From Paracnuella aquatica (GTDB lineage Bacteria > Bacteroidota > Bacteroidia > Chitinophagales > Chitinophagaceae), in the NCBI RefSeq assembly GCF_003332885.2, contig NZ_QOWJ01000001.1, positions 434,001 to 498,000 on the forward strand: a DNA stretch of 64,000 nucleotides. The letters are read 5' to 3'. Within the stretch, counting starts at the first letter, position 1. Every line of letters starts with the position of its first letter. This document shows, one piece after another, positions 45,044 to 54,597 of this stretch. A program made the translations under genes and the position numbers. The notes under the pieces were generated by a model that saw only the letters and a program-made list of their open reading frames with translations, had not been told where the DNA came from and did not search any database.

Positions 45044-45829
45044 ATGAAAAAACAATTGCTGGCGTATGCCTGTTTGTTGTTGGCTGTAGTTGTGACCGCT
45101 TTTGCTGTTGCACCAAAAAAGCCGGTGCTCTATATCATCGGCGACTCAACGGTGCGCAATGGCGACGGCACCGGCAGCAACAACCAATGGGGTTGGGGTT
45201 CGTTTGTGCACCTGCATTTTGATACAACAAAAATCGAGATACAAAATCATGCAATCGGTGGCCGCAGCAGCCGCACTTTTCAAACTGAAGGCCGTTGGGA
45301 TAAAATAATTGCCACTTTGCAACAGGGCGATTATGTGCTGATGCAGTTTGGTCACAATGATGCGGGGCCGATTGACGACACTGCCAGGGCAAGAGGTGTG
45401 TTGCGTGGAATTGGCGCGGAGTCGAAGGAAATATGGAACCCGATCACTAAAAAAAATGAAGTGGTGTACACATTCGGGCACTACCTCAGTAAGTTCGTTG
45501 CGGATGCAAAAAGCAAAGGTGCCCATCCAATTGTTTGTGCACAAATTCCACGCAACAGGTGGCAGAACGGGCGGATTGAACGATCGGACAGCACTTGGTC
45601 GCTGTGGGCGGAACAAGTGGCGAAAGCGGAAGGTGTTCCATTCATTGACCTAAACGACCTGGTTGCTGAACGCTACGAGGGTATCGGTAGCGATAATGTG
45701 GTGAAATTATTTGCGCCGGACCTTACGCATACACTTCGCGAAGGTGCCATGATGAATGCTAAAATCCTGGCTGACGCCATCAGGCAGCAAAAGCCTTCCG
45801 GTTTACACCAGTTTTTAAAAAGCAGGTGA
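45044..45829 (+). CDS. Rhamnogalacturonan acetylesterase (SGNH/CE12 type)
   Basis: A 261-residue exported SGNH hydrolase. Signal peptide to about residue 22; the nucleophile is in YIIGDSTVRNG near 33, the block II Gly in NHAIGGRSSRTF near 70, Asn in FGHNDAG near 105, and the Asp-His pair in PDLTHTLREGA near 230. Closest to CE12 rhamnogalacturonan acetylesterases, which remove acetyl groups from galacturonate and so give GH and lyase enzymes access. It lies 26 bases after the GH43-like gene, so the operon is tight. Confidence 0.9.
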   Translation: MKKQLLAYACLLLAVVVTAFAVAPKKPVLYIIGDSTVRNGDGTGSNNQWGWGSFVHLHFDTTKIEIQNHAIGGRSSRTFQTEGRWDKIIATLQQGDYVLMQFGHNDAGPIDDTARARGVLRGIGAESKEIWNPITKKNEVVYTFGHYLSKFVADAKSKGAHPIVCAQIPRNRWQNGRIERSDSTWSLWAEQVAKAEGVPFIDLNDLVAERYEGIGSDNVVKLFAPDLTHTLREGAMMNAKILADAIRQQKPSGLHQFLKSR

Positions 45830-45867
45830 GCATGGCTGTTGGTTTACCAAAATAATATTGTCTACTT

Positions 45868-47010
45868 ATGCTGTTATCAAGACGATTTTTGGCCAAAATA
45901 TGCTTTGTCCTATTGCTAGCTATTTCAGCTGTAGAAATGCAGGCGCAAAAGCTGCCACCCAAAAAGGAAACTTTGGACGCCATGCGCAGGGCCAATGCCT
46001 ATTTTATGAAGAAATGGCCCGACGCCGGCAAAAGCATCATTACCAATAAAGAACGGCCGTCCAATATTTGGACCCGCGCCGTTTATTACGAAGGGTTGAT
46101 GGCACTGAACGCCATCGATGCACAAAAGGAATACACCGACTACGCTTTGCAATGGGGTGAAAAACACCGTTGGAGCTTGCGCAGCGGCCCAAGCACCCGC
46201 AATGCCGACGACCAGTGCTGCGGCCAAACTTACCTCGACCTGTATGCGATGGATGCACAACCCGAACGCATCCGCGACATCAAAGCCAGTATCGATGCAA
46301 TGGTAGCCAGCGAAAAAAAAGACGATTGGAACTGGATCGACGCATTGCAAATGGCCATGCCGGTGTTTGTACGGCTCGGCGTTTTATATAACGACACCGC
46401 TTACTTCCGAAAAATGTACGACTTGTATGCCCATACCAAATACCGCGAAGGCGGTAACGGGCTGTTTAATAAGCGGGACGGACTTTGGTGGCGCGATAAG
46501 GATTTTGTGCCGCCTTACAAAGAACCGAATGGCGCCGATTGTTATTGGAGCCGCGGTAATGGCTGGGTGGTTGCCGCATTGGTGCGCACTTTAGAGGTGT
46601 TGCCCAAGACTGACCCGCATTACAACGAATACCTGGACGATTACAAAACGATGTGCGCTGCACTCATCATGCTGCAACGGCCCGATGGATTTTGGAATGT
46701 AAGCCTGCATGATCCAACGCATTTTGGCGGCAAGGAAACGACCGGCACTGCGCTGTTCACCTATGGTTTTGCCTGGGGCGTAAACAAGGGTATTTTGCCG
46801 GCCCGCATTTGCCAACCCGTCATTGCCAAAGCATGGAATGGCATGCTGCAACATTCGCTTCACTCGAATGGATTTTTGGGCTGGGTGCAGGGCACCGGCA
46901 AGGAACCAAAAGACGGTCAGCCCGTAACGGCGAGCTCCATGCCGGATTTCGAAGACTATGGACTGGGTTGTTTTTTGCTGGCAGGTTCCGAAGTTTACCG
47001 GATGCAGTAG
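45868..47010 (+). CDS. GH105 unsaturated rhamnogalacturonyl hydrolase
   Basis: A 380-residue alpha/alpha-barrel enzyme of the YteR/YesR family, which removes the unsaturated galacturonyl residue left by pectate or rhamnogalacturonan lyases. It has an N-terminal hydrophobic export segment, DDQCCGQTYLDLY near residue 111, DWNWIDALQMAMPVF near 150 with the catalytic Asp, and YWSRGNGWVVAALVRTLE near 228. Last gene of the pectin-type run. Its activity needs lyase products, but no lyase gene is in the window. Confidence 0.92.
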   Translation: MLLSRRFLAKICFVLLLAISAVEMQAQKLPPKKETLDAMRRANAYFMKKWPDAGKSIITNKERPSNIWTRAVYYEGLMALNAIDAQKEYTDYALQWGEKHRWSLRSGPSTRNADDQCCGQTYLDLYAMDAQPERIRDIKASIDAMVASEKKDDWNWIDALQMAMPVFVRLGVLYNDTAYFRKMYDLYAHTKYREGGNGLFNKRDGLWWRDKDFVPPYKEPNGADCYWSRGNGWVVAALVRTLEVLPKTDPHYNEYLDDYKTMCAALIMLQRPDGFWNVSLHDPTHFGGKETTGTALFTYGFAWGVNKGILPARICQPVIAKAWNGMLQHSLHSNGFLGWVQGTGKEPKDGQPVTASSMPDFEDYGLGCFLLAGSEVYRMQ

Positions 47011-47025
47011 TTTGTAAACAAAAAA

Positions 47026-47052
47026 AGCCGAATGCATTAGCTGCATCCGGCT
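47026..47052. terminator. Bidirectional terminator between GH105 and GLPGLI genes
   Basis: AGCCGAATGCA pairs with TGCATCCGGCT around a five-base loop with one mismatch. On the minus strand it is followed by a run of T. Confidence 0.75.
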
Positions 47053-47072
47053 CAATACAATTGCAATGGAAG

Positions 47073-47810
47073 CTAAATAATAAAATTAATCACCATCTTT
47101 TCGCCTTCCTTTCCCCAGTTTTTCAACACCCTTTGTAATTGTTGCTGCAATGTTGCCTTGGTTACTTTTTTTCCTTTGCCTGCCGGGGCTTTCACCTGGC
47201 TCATATTCACACCATTCACTTCCACTTTTGTAGCAAACCAGGTAGTATGCAGGCGTGGAATGCTCAAGCCAAGGATTAAACCTGGTAGGCCATGCACACT
47301 TTCAGGGCCGGCGGGCATCATCAATTCGTCGGCATAAAATGCAAACACGCCGATCGTATCATTCATGATACCAATTGCCTTGCGGCACTCAAAACCGGCA
47401 ATGGTTCGCGTATCGGCTGTTAACTTCCATTGAATGCGGCTCAGGCTGTCTTCCACAATAAATGTTTCTTCAAAAACTGGCTTCTGACTGGTGCTTAAGC
47501 CACTGCTGAAATTGGTGTACACGGTGTTCTTGGTATCGGCAAGGTCGAAAGCACCGCGGCGGGTTTTATTCACTTCACGTCCGGGCCGAAACAAGGACTG
47601 CCCCGAATCTGCTATCAGGTCAAAATACCGGAGTTGTATGGGCTCTGTTTTATCCTTGGTCCATTCAAACCACTCAGGGTCAATTTCTTTAATGAGTTGG
47701 TGCACATAAGTTGTTTTTTCATACTCCACTTTTACAGTTTGGAAAAAAGGTTGCTGTGCTTTTGTAGCAAGAGATATAATGATGAATGCAAAGAGAGTGA
47801 TCGTTTTCAT
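47073..47810 (-). CDS. GLPGLI family protein
   Basis: A 245-residue exported protein; ATG 47810 starts a clear signal peptide (MKTITLFAFIIISLATKAQ). The family name motif appears as HGLPGLILGL near residue 180, after a central beta-rich region. GLPGLI proteins are a Bacteroidota family of unknown role that often accompanies outer-membrane barrels. Here it follows, on the same strand, a barrel with a carboxypeptidase-regulatory domain, about 100 bases away. Confidence 0.93.
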   Translation of the reverse strand: MKTITLFAFIIISLATKAQQPFFQTVKVEYEKTTYVHQLIKEIDPEWFEWTKDKTEPIQLRYFDLIADSGQSLFRPGREVNKTRRGAFDLADTKNTVYTNFSSGLSTSQKPVFEETFIVEDSLSRIQWKLTADTRTIAGFECRKAIGIMNDTIGVFAFYADELMMPAGPESVHGLPGLILGLSIPRLHTTWFATKVEVNGVNMSQVKAPAGKGKKVTKATLQQQLQRVLKNWGKEGEKMVINFII

Positions 47811-47912
47811 TGCGTTTAAATTTTTATAAACCGATTGAAATATTGTGGCATACACTTCCACGGCTTGAAATGATCTGGGATAAATTTTTACGACGCTGCT
47901 TCACCATCCGGT

Positions 47913-50657
47913 TTAATTGCCGGGTGTTTTATTTAACGTGTACTCCAGTTTCAGCATCACGTAGCGTGCCACTCGGTCGTAGCGCTGGTCGGTAATGGCG
48001 TAGCTGTTGATGGTGCGCTGAAAGCCGCGGTTCTGGTCCAGTATATCGTTTGCCTGCAAAATGATCTTTGCTTTTTTGTCTTTAAAAAACGAGCGGGCCA
48101 ACGATGCGTTCCAGTAAATGATATTGGTGTTTTGGGCAAAGCCGTCCAGCTTTTGCCGCAGGTCGAAATTGCATTCGGACCGCAGTTCCAGTTTACCTGG
48201 CAACATCAGCATACCATCAATATTGCCACCATAAGTGTAATAGTTTACTTTCTGATCGGGGCGGAGCGAGTTATTACTCCAGTTGTAGCCAACTTCCGGC
48301 GATAGGTAGATCATGTATTTATCGGTTGCCTGGTAGCGCAATCCAAAGCCGCCGATTACATTTCGATAATCGGTGCGGTTGGTAAATCCATTTACAAAGT
48401 TGTTGTTGCGGCCACCGTTACCGTTGGTGCGTAGCGAGTAGATCCAACGCTTTTCACCTTCGCCTAAATTCCATTCCAAATAGTAATAATAGTTGTGGTT
48501 GCCCGAGATATTCACCGGCTGTATCAGGCTGCGACCTTTATCATCGACAGTTACCCGGTTGGTGATCGCATTTTGCATAAAGTTCACGCCCACATTTGCC
48601 CAGATGCCGCGTTGCTTCAGCATTTTGTAAGAGTTGTAAAAGCCGCTGATGTTGTGGTTAAAACCAACTTTCAGGTCGGGATTGCCAACAAACACGTTTA
48701 GGGGATCGCTGTTGTTGCGCAATGGCTGCAATTGGTTGAGCGATGGCTGCCGTGTGTTACCGCGGTAGTTGAAAGACAGGGTGGACTGTGCTTTTGGCGA
48801 ATAGCGGAACGCAGCTTGTGGCGTAAAGTTCAGGAAATGATACAAACGCTTATCACGGTTGTCCAGGTTCAGCAGGTCCAGCGTTGTGTTGGAAATTCCG
48901 GAACCTACAGAAATATTCATTTTCTTGGACATGTACCGCGCAATAAGGCTGCCGCTGTGTGATTGCACATCCATTTCAAAATTGTTGGAAAACAGCGGGT
49001 TCAGGTTTTCGTATTTGCCGTTGGTGCTTTTGTCGTACGTATTAAACCGGCTGTTCGCGGTATTCAGGTTGTAGCCATAATCAGCAATCACCGAAAGGTG
49101 TTCGGTAATGGGCTCCTTATAAGTAACCTTGCCGCCCAGCGTGGTGCTGTTGCCCACGTTGGTTTTTTGCTGGTCGATGGTTTCTACTTCATCAAGCAGC
49201 CCGCTTTTGTAAAACCGGTTGGTGGCTTTTAAATAATTGGTGTGATCGTCGCCAACAAAACCATGGCGTAAAACGGCCATGAGTAGCCGATCTTTTTTCT
49301 TGAACTTTTGGTTGTAGGTAAGCACGTTCGACATTTGCTGCCGCGTGGCATCGGTCAGGTTGGTGCGGTCGCTTTGGTTCACCGGTGCACGCTCCTCCGA
49401 AAGCGATTCACTGTAGGTTACGTTGTCAGATATGTTCGTTTTAAGCGATGCTCCGGACACAAACTTGATCGACCGCAAGGAATCGAGTTTCCACTCGTAT
49501 TTAAAGTTTGCCGTGTGCTGCCGCACCATTACATCTGAGTTGGTGTATTGATTGGTAAAAAACGAGGTATCGGGTAAAATGGTTTGCGCAAGGGTAGAAG
49601 CCCTGTTCACGGTGGCCAGTTGGTTAAACAGGTACGACCCGTTTACTGCATGCCTGTCCTCGTTCCATTTATTAATGAACAATGCACCGGCAGTATAAGC
49701 TGTGGGCAAGCCGCGCAGGTTCCAGTTGTCAAATTCGCCGCTTTCGCCAAACGAGTAGTAAAAGCCGCTGATTTCGTCGTATTCATAGTCGTTTTCAATA
49801 CCCAGTCGTTGCCGGTCTTGCCAGCCCAGGCTACCGGTTGAAGTATTGCTTCGGGTACCGAATGCAGAAAATTTCTTTTTGCCCACAAACCGGTTGTACA
49901 GCAGCTTTGCATCGTGCAGGCGGTTAAAATTGGAGCCCAGTTCGGCTTTGCCAAATGCGCCTTTCTTGCTGTCTTCTTTCAGCTTGATGTTTACCGTTTT
50001 TCCTTCGGAGCCCGAGGTCATGCCGGTGATTTGCTGTTGTTCAGTTTTATTGTCAAATACCTGCACCTTGTCCACCGCTTTGGCTGCAATATTTTGCGTA
50101 GCCATGGTGGGATCATTGCCAAAAAACTCCTCGCCATCCACCAGCACCTTTTGTACCCGCTGGCCTTGCGCCGTTATTTCGCCTTTGCTGTTTACCTGGA
50201 AACCCGGTAGCTTTTTCAGTAGTTCTTCCACGGTTGCGCCTTCCCTTACCACAAACGAGTCGGCTACAAATTCAGTGGTATCGCCTTTAATGCGAATGGC
50301 GCCGGCACTGCGCACCACCACCTCCTGGAGCAGTTTGCTTTTTAGCGTTAGCGCAATCGTTCCCATTTCCACTGCACCGCCTTCTTTCACGGTAACGTCT
50401 TCCACGAAATCGGCGAAGCGGGGAAATGAAACAAGGATTTTGTAAGCACCGGGCTTTGCGTTGCGGATGGCAAAAGCGCCATCGCTACCCGTTCGGGTAA
50501 ATTGGTGCAAAACGCTGTCGGTGCCAACCAGGGCCACCACTGCGTTGCGAAGCGGTTTGTTTTCGATGGTGTCGCGAACAGTACCGCGAATAGAGGTTTG
50601 GGCATTGGCTGTACCTATGACAGCCATGCAAAAAAAGAGCAGCAGGTATTTACTCAT
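47913..50657 (-). CDS. Outer-membrane barrel protein with carboxypeptidase-regulatory and plug domains (TonB-receptor-like)
   Basis: A 914-residue protein: signal peptide (MSKYLLLFFCMAVIGTANAQ), CarboxypepD_reg-like domain (about 22-105, with IRGTVRDTIENKPLRNAV), a TonB-plug-like segment (KLPGFQVNSKGEITAQGQ, VLVDGEEFFGNDP), then a long barrel region with no SusC signature. It is not accompanied by SusD, so it is not a typical polysaccharide importer. Pairing with a GLPGLI protein is the usual arrangement in this phylum. Substrate unknown. Confidence 0.88.
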   Translation of the reverse strand: MSKYLLLFFCMAVIGTANAQTSIRGTVRDTIENKPLRNAVVALVGTDSVLHQFTRTGSDGAFAIRNAKPGAYKILVSFPRFADFVEDVTVKEGGAVEMGTIALTLKSKLLQEVVVRSAGAIRIKGDTTEFVADSFVVREGATVEELLKKLPGFQVNSKGEITAQGQRVQKVLVDGEEFFGNDPTMATQNIAAKAVDKVQVFDNKTEQQQITGMTSGSEGKTVNIKLKEDSKKGAFGKAELGSNFNRLHDAKLLYNRFVGKKKFSAFGTRSNTSTGSLGWQDRQRLGIENDYEYDEISGFYYSFGESGEFDNWNLRGLPTAYTAGALFINKWNEDRHAVNGSYLFNQLATVNRASTLAQTILPDTSFFTNQYTNSDVMVRQHTANFKYEWKLDSLRSIKFVSGASLKTNISDNVTYSESLSEERAPVNQSDRTNLTDATRQQMSNVLTYNQKFKKKDRLLMAVLRHGFVGDDHTNYLKATNRFYKSGLLDEVETIDQQKTNVGNSTTLGGKVTYKEPITEHLSVIADYGYNLNTANSRFNTYDKSTNGKYENLNPLFSNNFEMDVQSHSGSLIARYMSKKMNISVGSGISNTTLDLLNLDNRDKRLYHFLNFTPQAAFRYSPKAQSTLSFNYRGNTRQPSLNQLQPLRNNSDPLNVFVGNPDLKVGFNHNISGFYNSYKMLKQRGIWANVGVNFMQNAITNRVTVDDKGRSLIQPVNISGNHNYYYYLEWNLGEGEKRWIYSLRTNGNGGRNNNFVNGFTNRTDYRNVIGGFGLRYQATDKYMIYLSPEVGYNWSNNSLRPDQKVNYYTYGGNIDGMLMLPGKLELRSECNFDLRQKLDGFAQNTNIIYWNASLARSFFKDKKAKIILQANDILDQNRGFQRTINSYAITDQRYDRVARYVMLKLEYTLNKTPGN

Positions 50658-50866
50658 TGTGCAGGTTTCGTTGGTGCCGATGGTGTGCCGGCTATTGGTT
50701 TTGGAAGCTTATTAAAACAAATAAAAGGATTATAAGATGCAGGAATTGTTAATTTCCATAAGTGGTTTTACCTTCCCCGGAATGGGCCCCGGCGTATGGT
50801 TTGAAATAGGTTGATGCTGGCCGGGATTTTTATACACCTTTTGTACGATTACCAAATACAACAACC

Positions 50867-52846
50867 ATGACGGGCAATAAAGCAGCAGCACCGGGCGGCA
50901 CAAATGCAGGGCGCTTTGAAGACCAGAATTTTGTGAACACCGCACTTCCGGTTTGGAACTACTCGCTGCTGTACGACGATGATGTGCAGACCTTCCAGGC
51001 AGGTACCAACTACCAGTTGTATAAAAAGTTTGGCTCCAAACGCCTGACGGTGCTGGAAAAGGAAGGTTACTACTTTTGCGTGTGGGCGCCCAATGCCACC
51101 GAGGTTTCGGTGATCGGCAACTTCAACGAATGGAACCCGGCGGCACACCTGCTCCATCCGCGCTGGGATAAAAGCGGTATTTGGGAAGGTTTTATTCCGG
51201 GTGTGCCTAAAGGTGAATTGTACAAATACCACATCATCGGCTACCAGGGCCGCATTACCCAAAAAGGCGACCCGCTTGCCAATTATTGGGAACTGCGCCC
51301 CAATACGGCCACCATCACCTGGGAGTTTGATTATGAATGGCGTGATGCCGAATGGATGGACAACCGTAAAAAACACAACGCACTGGATGCGCCGTGGAGT
51401 GTTTATGAGGTGCATCTGGCCAGCTGGATGCGCCCCGATGCCGGCAACGAAGAATCGTACAACGATTACCATTACCTGGCCGACCGGCTGGTGCCATATG
51501 TAAAAGAAATGGGCTATACCCATGTGGAGTTTATGCCCGTGATGGAATACCCGTTCGATGGCAGCTGGGGTTACCAGCTCACCGGCTACTTTGCACCCAC
51601 ATCCCGCTTTGGCCAACCCGAAGGTTTGATGCACCTCATAGACAGCTTTCACCAGGCGGGCATTGGCGTTATTCTCGATTGGGTGCCCTCGCATTTCCCT
51701 GCCGATGCACATGGCTTGTACATGTTCGATGGGACACATACCTATGAGTACGCCGATATGCGCAAGGGCTTTCACCCGGATTGGAATTCTTACATCTTCA
51801 ATTATAAAAGGGGAGAGGTTAAATCGTTTTTAATTTCCAATGCACGGTTTTGGTTCGACCTGTTTCACATTGATGGCATGCGTGTAGATGCCGTATCAAG
51901 TATGTTGAAGCTGGATTACAGCCGCAGCCATGGCCAGTGGGAGCCAAACGAATATGGCGGTAACGGCAACCTTGAAGCCATTGCGTTTATTAAAGACCTT
52001 AATGAAACGATTTACCGCGATTTTCCCGACGTGCAAACCATTGCCGAGGAAGCCACCGACTGGCCCGGCGTATCGCAGCCTACTTTTACCGGCGGCCTTG
52101 GTTTTGGCATGAAATGGATGATGGGCTGGATGCATGATACACTAGATTATTTCAAGTTCCACCCTTACCACCGCGAACACCACCAGAACAAGTTTTCGTT
52201 CTCGATGATGTATTTCTTCGACGAAAATTTTATGCTGCCGCTCAGTCACGACGAAGTGGTGCATGGCAAAAGCCCGATGATATTTAAAATGCCGGGCGAC
52301 GACTGGCAAAAATTTGCCAACCTGCGGGCCCTGTACACTTATATGTGGACACACCCCGGCGGAAGGTTGCTGTTTATGGGCAACGAGTTTGGCCAAACCA
52401 GTGAATGGAATTACAAAAGCGAGTTGCAATGGCACCTTTTGAAATATGCATCGCATGAAGGGCTGCGGCAATGCGTAGCCGATTTAAACGCCGTATTGCG
52501 TGCACAACCTGCGTTGTACCAGAACCAATTCAATGTGCAAGGTTTTGAATGGATTGACCTGAACCACCGCAGCGATTGTGTGCTGGTGTACCGTCGCAAA
52601 GGCCTCTTGCCCGAAGATGACCTCCTGATTGTGCTGAACCTGAAGCCGGAAGTGCGGTGGAACTGGCCCATTGAACTAACCGGCCATACTTACAAAGAGG
52701 AGTTATTTAACTCCGACGCTGCAAAATATTGGGGCTCGGGCAACGTTTACAATACCGACATACAAACAGAGCTGCTGGATGAGGATGAAGACCGCTACCG
52801 CATGAAGGTGCATTTGCCGCCGCTGGCCGGCATCATCCTCAGGTAA
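50867..52846 (+). CDS. glgB: 1,4-alpha-glucan branching enzyme
   Basis: Makes alpha-1,6 branches in glycogen. It has 659 residues, including a CBM48 domain at the N-terminus (about 55-155, FCVWAPNATEVSVIGNFNEW) and a GH13 barrel. The four conserved regions are visible: ILDWVPSHF, GMRVDAVSSML with the nucleophile Asp, TIAEEATDWP with the acid Glu, and LPLSHDEVVHGK. No glgA, glgC or glgP is in the window. Confidence 0.96.
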   Translation: MTGNKAAAPGGTNAGRFEDQNFVNTALPVWNYSLLYDDDVQTFQAGTNYQLYKKFGSKRLTVLEKEGYYFCVWAPNATEVSVIGNFNEWNPAAHLLHPRWDKSGIWEGFIPGVPKGELYKYHIIGYQGRITQKGDPLANYWELRPNTATITWEFDYEWRDAEWMDNRKKHNALDAPWSVYEVHLASWMRPDAGNEESYNDYHYLADRLVPYVKEMGYTHVEFMPVMEYPFDGSWGYQLTGYFAPTSRFGQPEGLMHLIDSFHQAGIGVILDWVPSHFPADAHGLYMFDGTHTYEYADMRKGFHPDWNSYIFNYKRGEVKSFLISNARFWFDLFHIDGMRVDAVSSMLKLDYSRSHGQWEPNEYGGNGNLEAIAFIKDLNETIYRDFPDVQTIAEEATDWPGVSQPTFTGGLGFGMKWMMGWMHDTLDYFKFHPYHREHHQNKFSFSMMYFFDENFMLPLSHDEVVHGKSPMIFKMPGDDWQKFANLRALYTYMWTHPGGRLLFMGNEFGQTSEWNYKSELQWHLLKYASHEGLRQCVADLNAVLRAQPALYQNQFNVQGFEWIDLNHRSDCVLVYRRKGLLPEDDLLIVLNLKPEVRWNWPIELTGHTYKEELFNSDAAKYWGSGNVYNTDIQTELLDEDEDRYRMKVHLPPLAGIILR

Positions 52847-52945
52847 AACACTTATTGCTGTTAAAACGCTGGTAAGCCCGGTCCCTGTTTGTATCAAAAA
52901 TTAGTTTTACGCATTAAATTTGGGCTTCCAAAAACGCAATATCCT

Positions 52946-53968
52946 ATGTTGAAGATCCTGTTCTCCGTGGCGCTGGCCGGCGCTGCTGTAGCTGCCGGTG
53001 CACAATCCGACAGCGCTGCTGTTTACCTCCAAAAAGCTACCGAAGAAAAGGCCAAGGGCCGCACCATGGAAAGCTTTAAGGCTTTGGAAAAAGCTTACGG
53101 CTACAATAAAAAAGACACTGCCATTACACGCGAAATGGCCGATGCGTTGATGGCCCTCCGCCGTTATCCGCAAGCCCGCCTTAAATACCAGGAACTGGAA
53201 AGCATGGGTGTGGCCAATGCTGGCCTGTACAAAAGCCTTATGGATCTTTCCTTCAACATGCGCCAGTTTGATGATGCGATTAAATATGCAGGCTTCGTAA
53301 AAAAATACGACGCTGCGCAAAAGGTTTCGTACATCATCGGCAAGGCGCATTACGACAGTGAGAACTATGGCGAAGCCATAAAGTTCCTGAACGAAGCCAT
53401 GAAGGAAGATGCAGCCAATGCGGAGGCGCCTTACCTCATTGCCCGTGCATACAGCGACATGAGTAACTTTAAACAGGCGATGCCTTATTTTGAAAAAGCA
53501 TTGGCGCTGGACCCTGCTAACAACCGCATGATGTACGAGATTGGCCTGATGTACTACGCCAACCACGATGACAAGAACAGCCTGAAATACCTGTTGATGG
53601 CCGCAGAAAAAGGCTATAAGCGTGACAATGAATACCTTGAAAACCTGGCCATTGCCTACCTCAATAACAAGCAGTTTGATGACGGCCTGAAGATTATGAA
53701 AGAGTCACTGCAGCGTCGCCCGAGTGATGTGGCGTTAATCAACACGGTGGCCGAGGCTTGTTATGATGCGAAAAAATACGACGAAGCCATTGGCTATTGG
53801 GACCAGCTGCTGGGCATGGATAAAACCAATGCATCGGCGCTGTATATGATTGGCATGAGCTACCAAAAGAAAGGGGAGAAAGGCAAAGGACAGGCCCTTT
53901 GTGATAAAGCCATTGAAATGGACCCGAGCCTTGCGAGCAAACGCAAGAAAATGGAGGCGCCGTTTTAA
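52946..53968 (+). CDS. Exported tetratricopeptide repeat protein
   Basis: A 340-residue protein starting at ATG 52946 with signal peptide MLKILFSVALAGAAVAAGAQ; the upstream in-frame codons have no leader character. It then holds about eight TPR units (AIKYAGFVKKYDAAQKVSYI, AMPYFEKALALDPANNRMMY, EAIGYWDQLLGMDKTNASAL), ending in a Lys-rich tail. It is a periplasmic protein-interaction scaffold; partner unknown. Confidence 0.85.
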   Translation: MLKILFSVALAGAAVAAGAQSDSAAVYLQKATEEKAKGRTMESFKALEKAYGYNKKDTAITREMADALMALRRYPQARLKYQELESMGVANAGLYKSLMDLSFNMRQFDDAIKYAGFVKKYDAAQKVSYIIGKAHYDSENYGEAIKFLNEAMKEDAANAEAPYLIARAYSDMSNFKQAMPYFEKALALDPANNRMMYEIGLMYYANHDDKNSLKYLLMAAEKGYKRDNEYLENLAIAYLNNKQFDDGLKIMKESLQRRPSDVALINTVAEACYDAKKYDEAIGYWDQLLGMDKTNASALYMIGMSYQKKGEKGKGQALCDKAIEMDPSLASKRKKMEAPF

Positions 53969-54040
53969 GACGATCATTTTTATTTGATCAATTTTACTTT
54001 ACCGTTGTTCCGACATTTTATAAAACACTTTTTATTTATA

Positions 54041-54075
54041 AAAAGTCACAAGGAATTTATTCCTTGTGGCTTTTT
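54041..54075 (+). terminator. Terminator after the TPR gene
   Basis: AAAAGTCACAAGGA pairs with TCCTTGTGGCTTTT with one wobble around a short loop. Confidence 0.8.
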
Positions 54076-54119
54076 GTTTCCAAGTTTTGGGCTGTTCATT
54101 CTATTGCAAGCATTTGCCA

Positions 54120-54525
54120 TTTGTCATGCTGAGCGCAGCGAAGATCTGCGTGTAATAGTTGCAAAATATAATGCTGACAGAGGTTTACTTCTTCTTTGAA
54201 AGTGGTGATGAAGCAGGCTCAGATCCTTCGCTGCGCTCAGGATGACAAGCAAAAAGCGTGATTAGTGAGGAAAGAGTACAATTTCAGGCGTGGTGTATGA
54301 CACTTATTACAATCAGTGTTTGTCATGCCGAACTTGTTTCGGCATCTCCTACACCTCGCGGAGTTTACAAGAGCACAAGGAGATGCCGAAACAAGTTCGG
54401 CATGACAGCTAATGAGGGGCAATCGTTTACTAAAGGAGCATAGGATAGGACATCAGAAAAACAGAACGTGCAAGTGTGCGACGCAACAGCAGCTTAATAG
54501 GCTTACAAAAGCTGACTACATAAAA
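54120..54525 (-). repeat. Composite palindromic dispersed repeat, copy B
   Basis: This occupies most of the 629-base gap between the TPR gene and argS. The order is TGTCATGCTGAGCGCAGCG (54122), its complement (54219-54247), the palindrome with perfect 25-base arms (54321-54345 and 54383-54407; 30 bases if CTCCT/AGGAG is included), then the GTGTGCGACGCAAC module (54474-54525). It matches copy A (20590-20980) in reverse complement along its whole length, including linkers. No coding sequence is seen in the rest of this gap. Confidence 0.88.
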
Positions 54526-54557
54526 AAGGTTCCATCTTTTAAAAAGATGGAACCTTT
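54525..54557. terminator. Terminator after argS
   Basis: A 16-base near-perfect palindrome (AAAGGTTCCATCTTTT with its complement) with a run of T on each strand. It should end argS transcripts and may work in both directions. Confidence 0.8.
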
Positions 54558-54597
54558 CAATATTAAAGCATTAAATCTTACCGCTATTGGAAAAGCG

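Noticed and set aside
47073-50657. GLPGLI protein and outer-membrane barrel as the SusC/SusD pair of the pectin cluster
   Set aside because: The barrel lacks SusC features, there is no SusD-like lipoprotein, and the two genes are transcribed toward the cluster from the opposite side with a terminator between.
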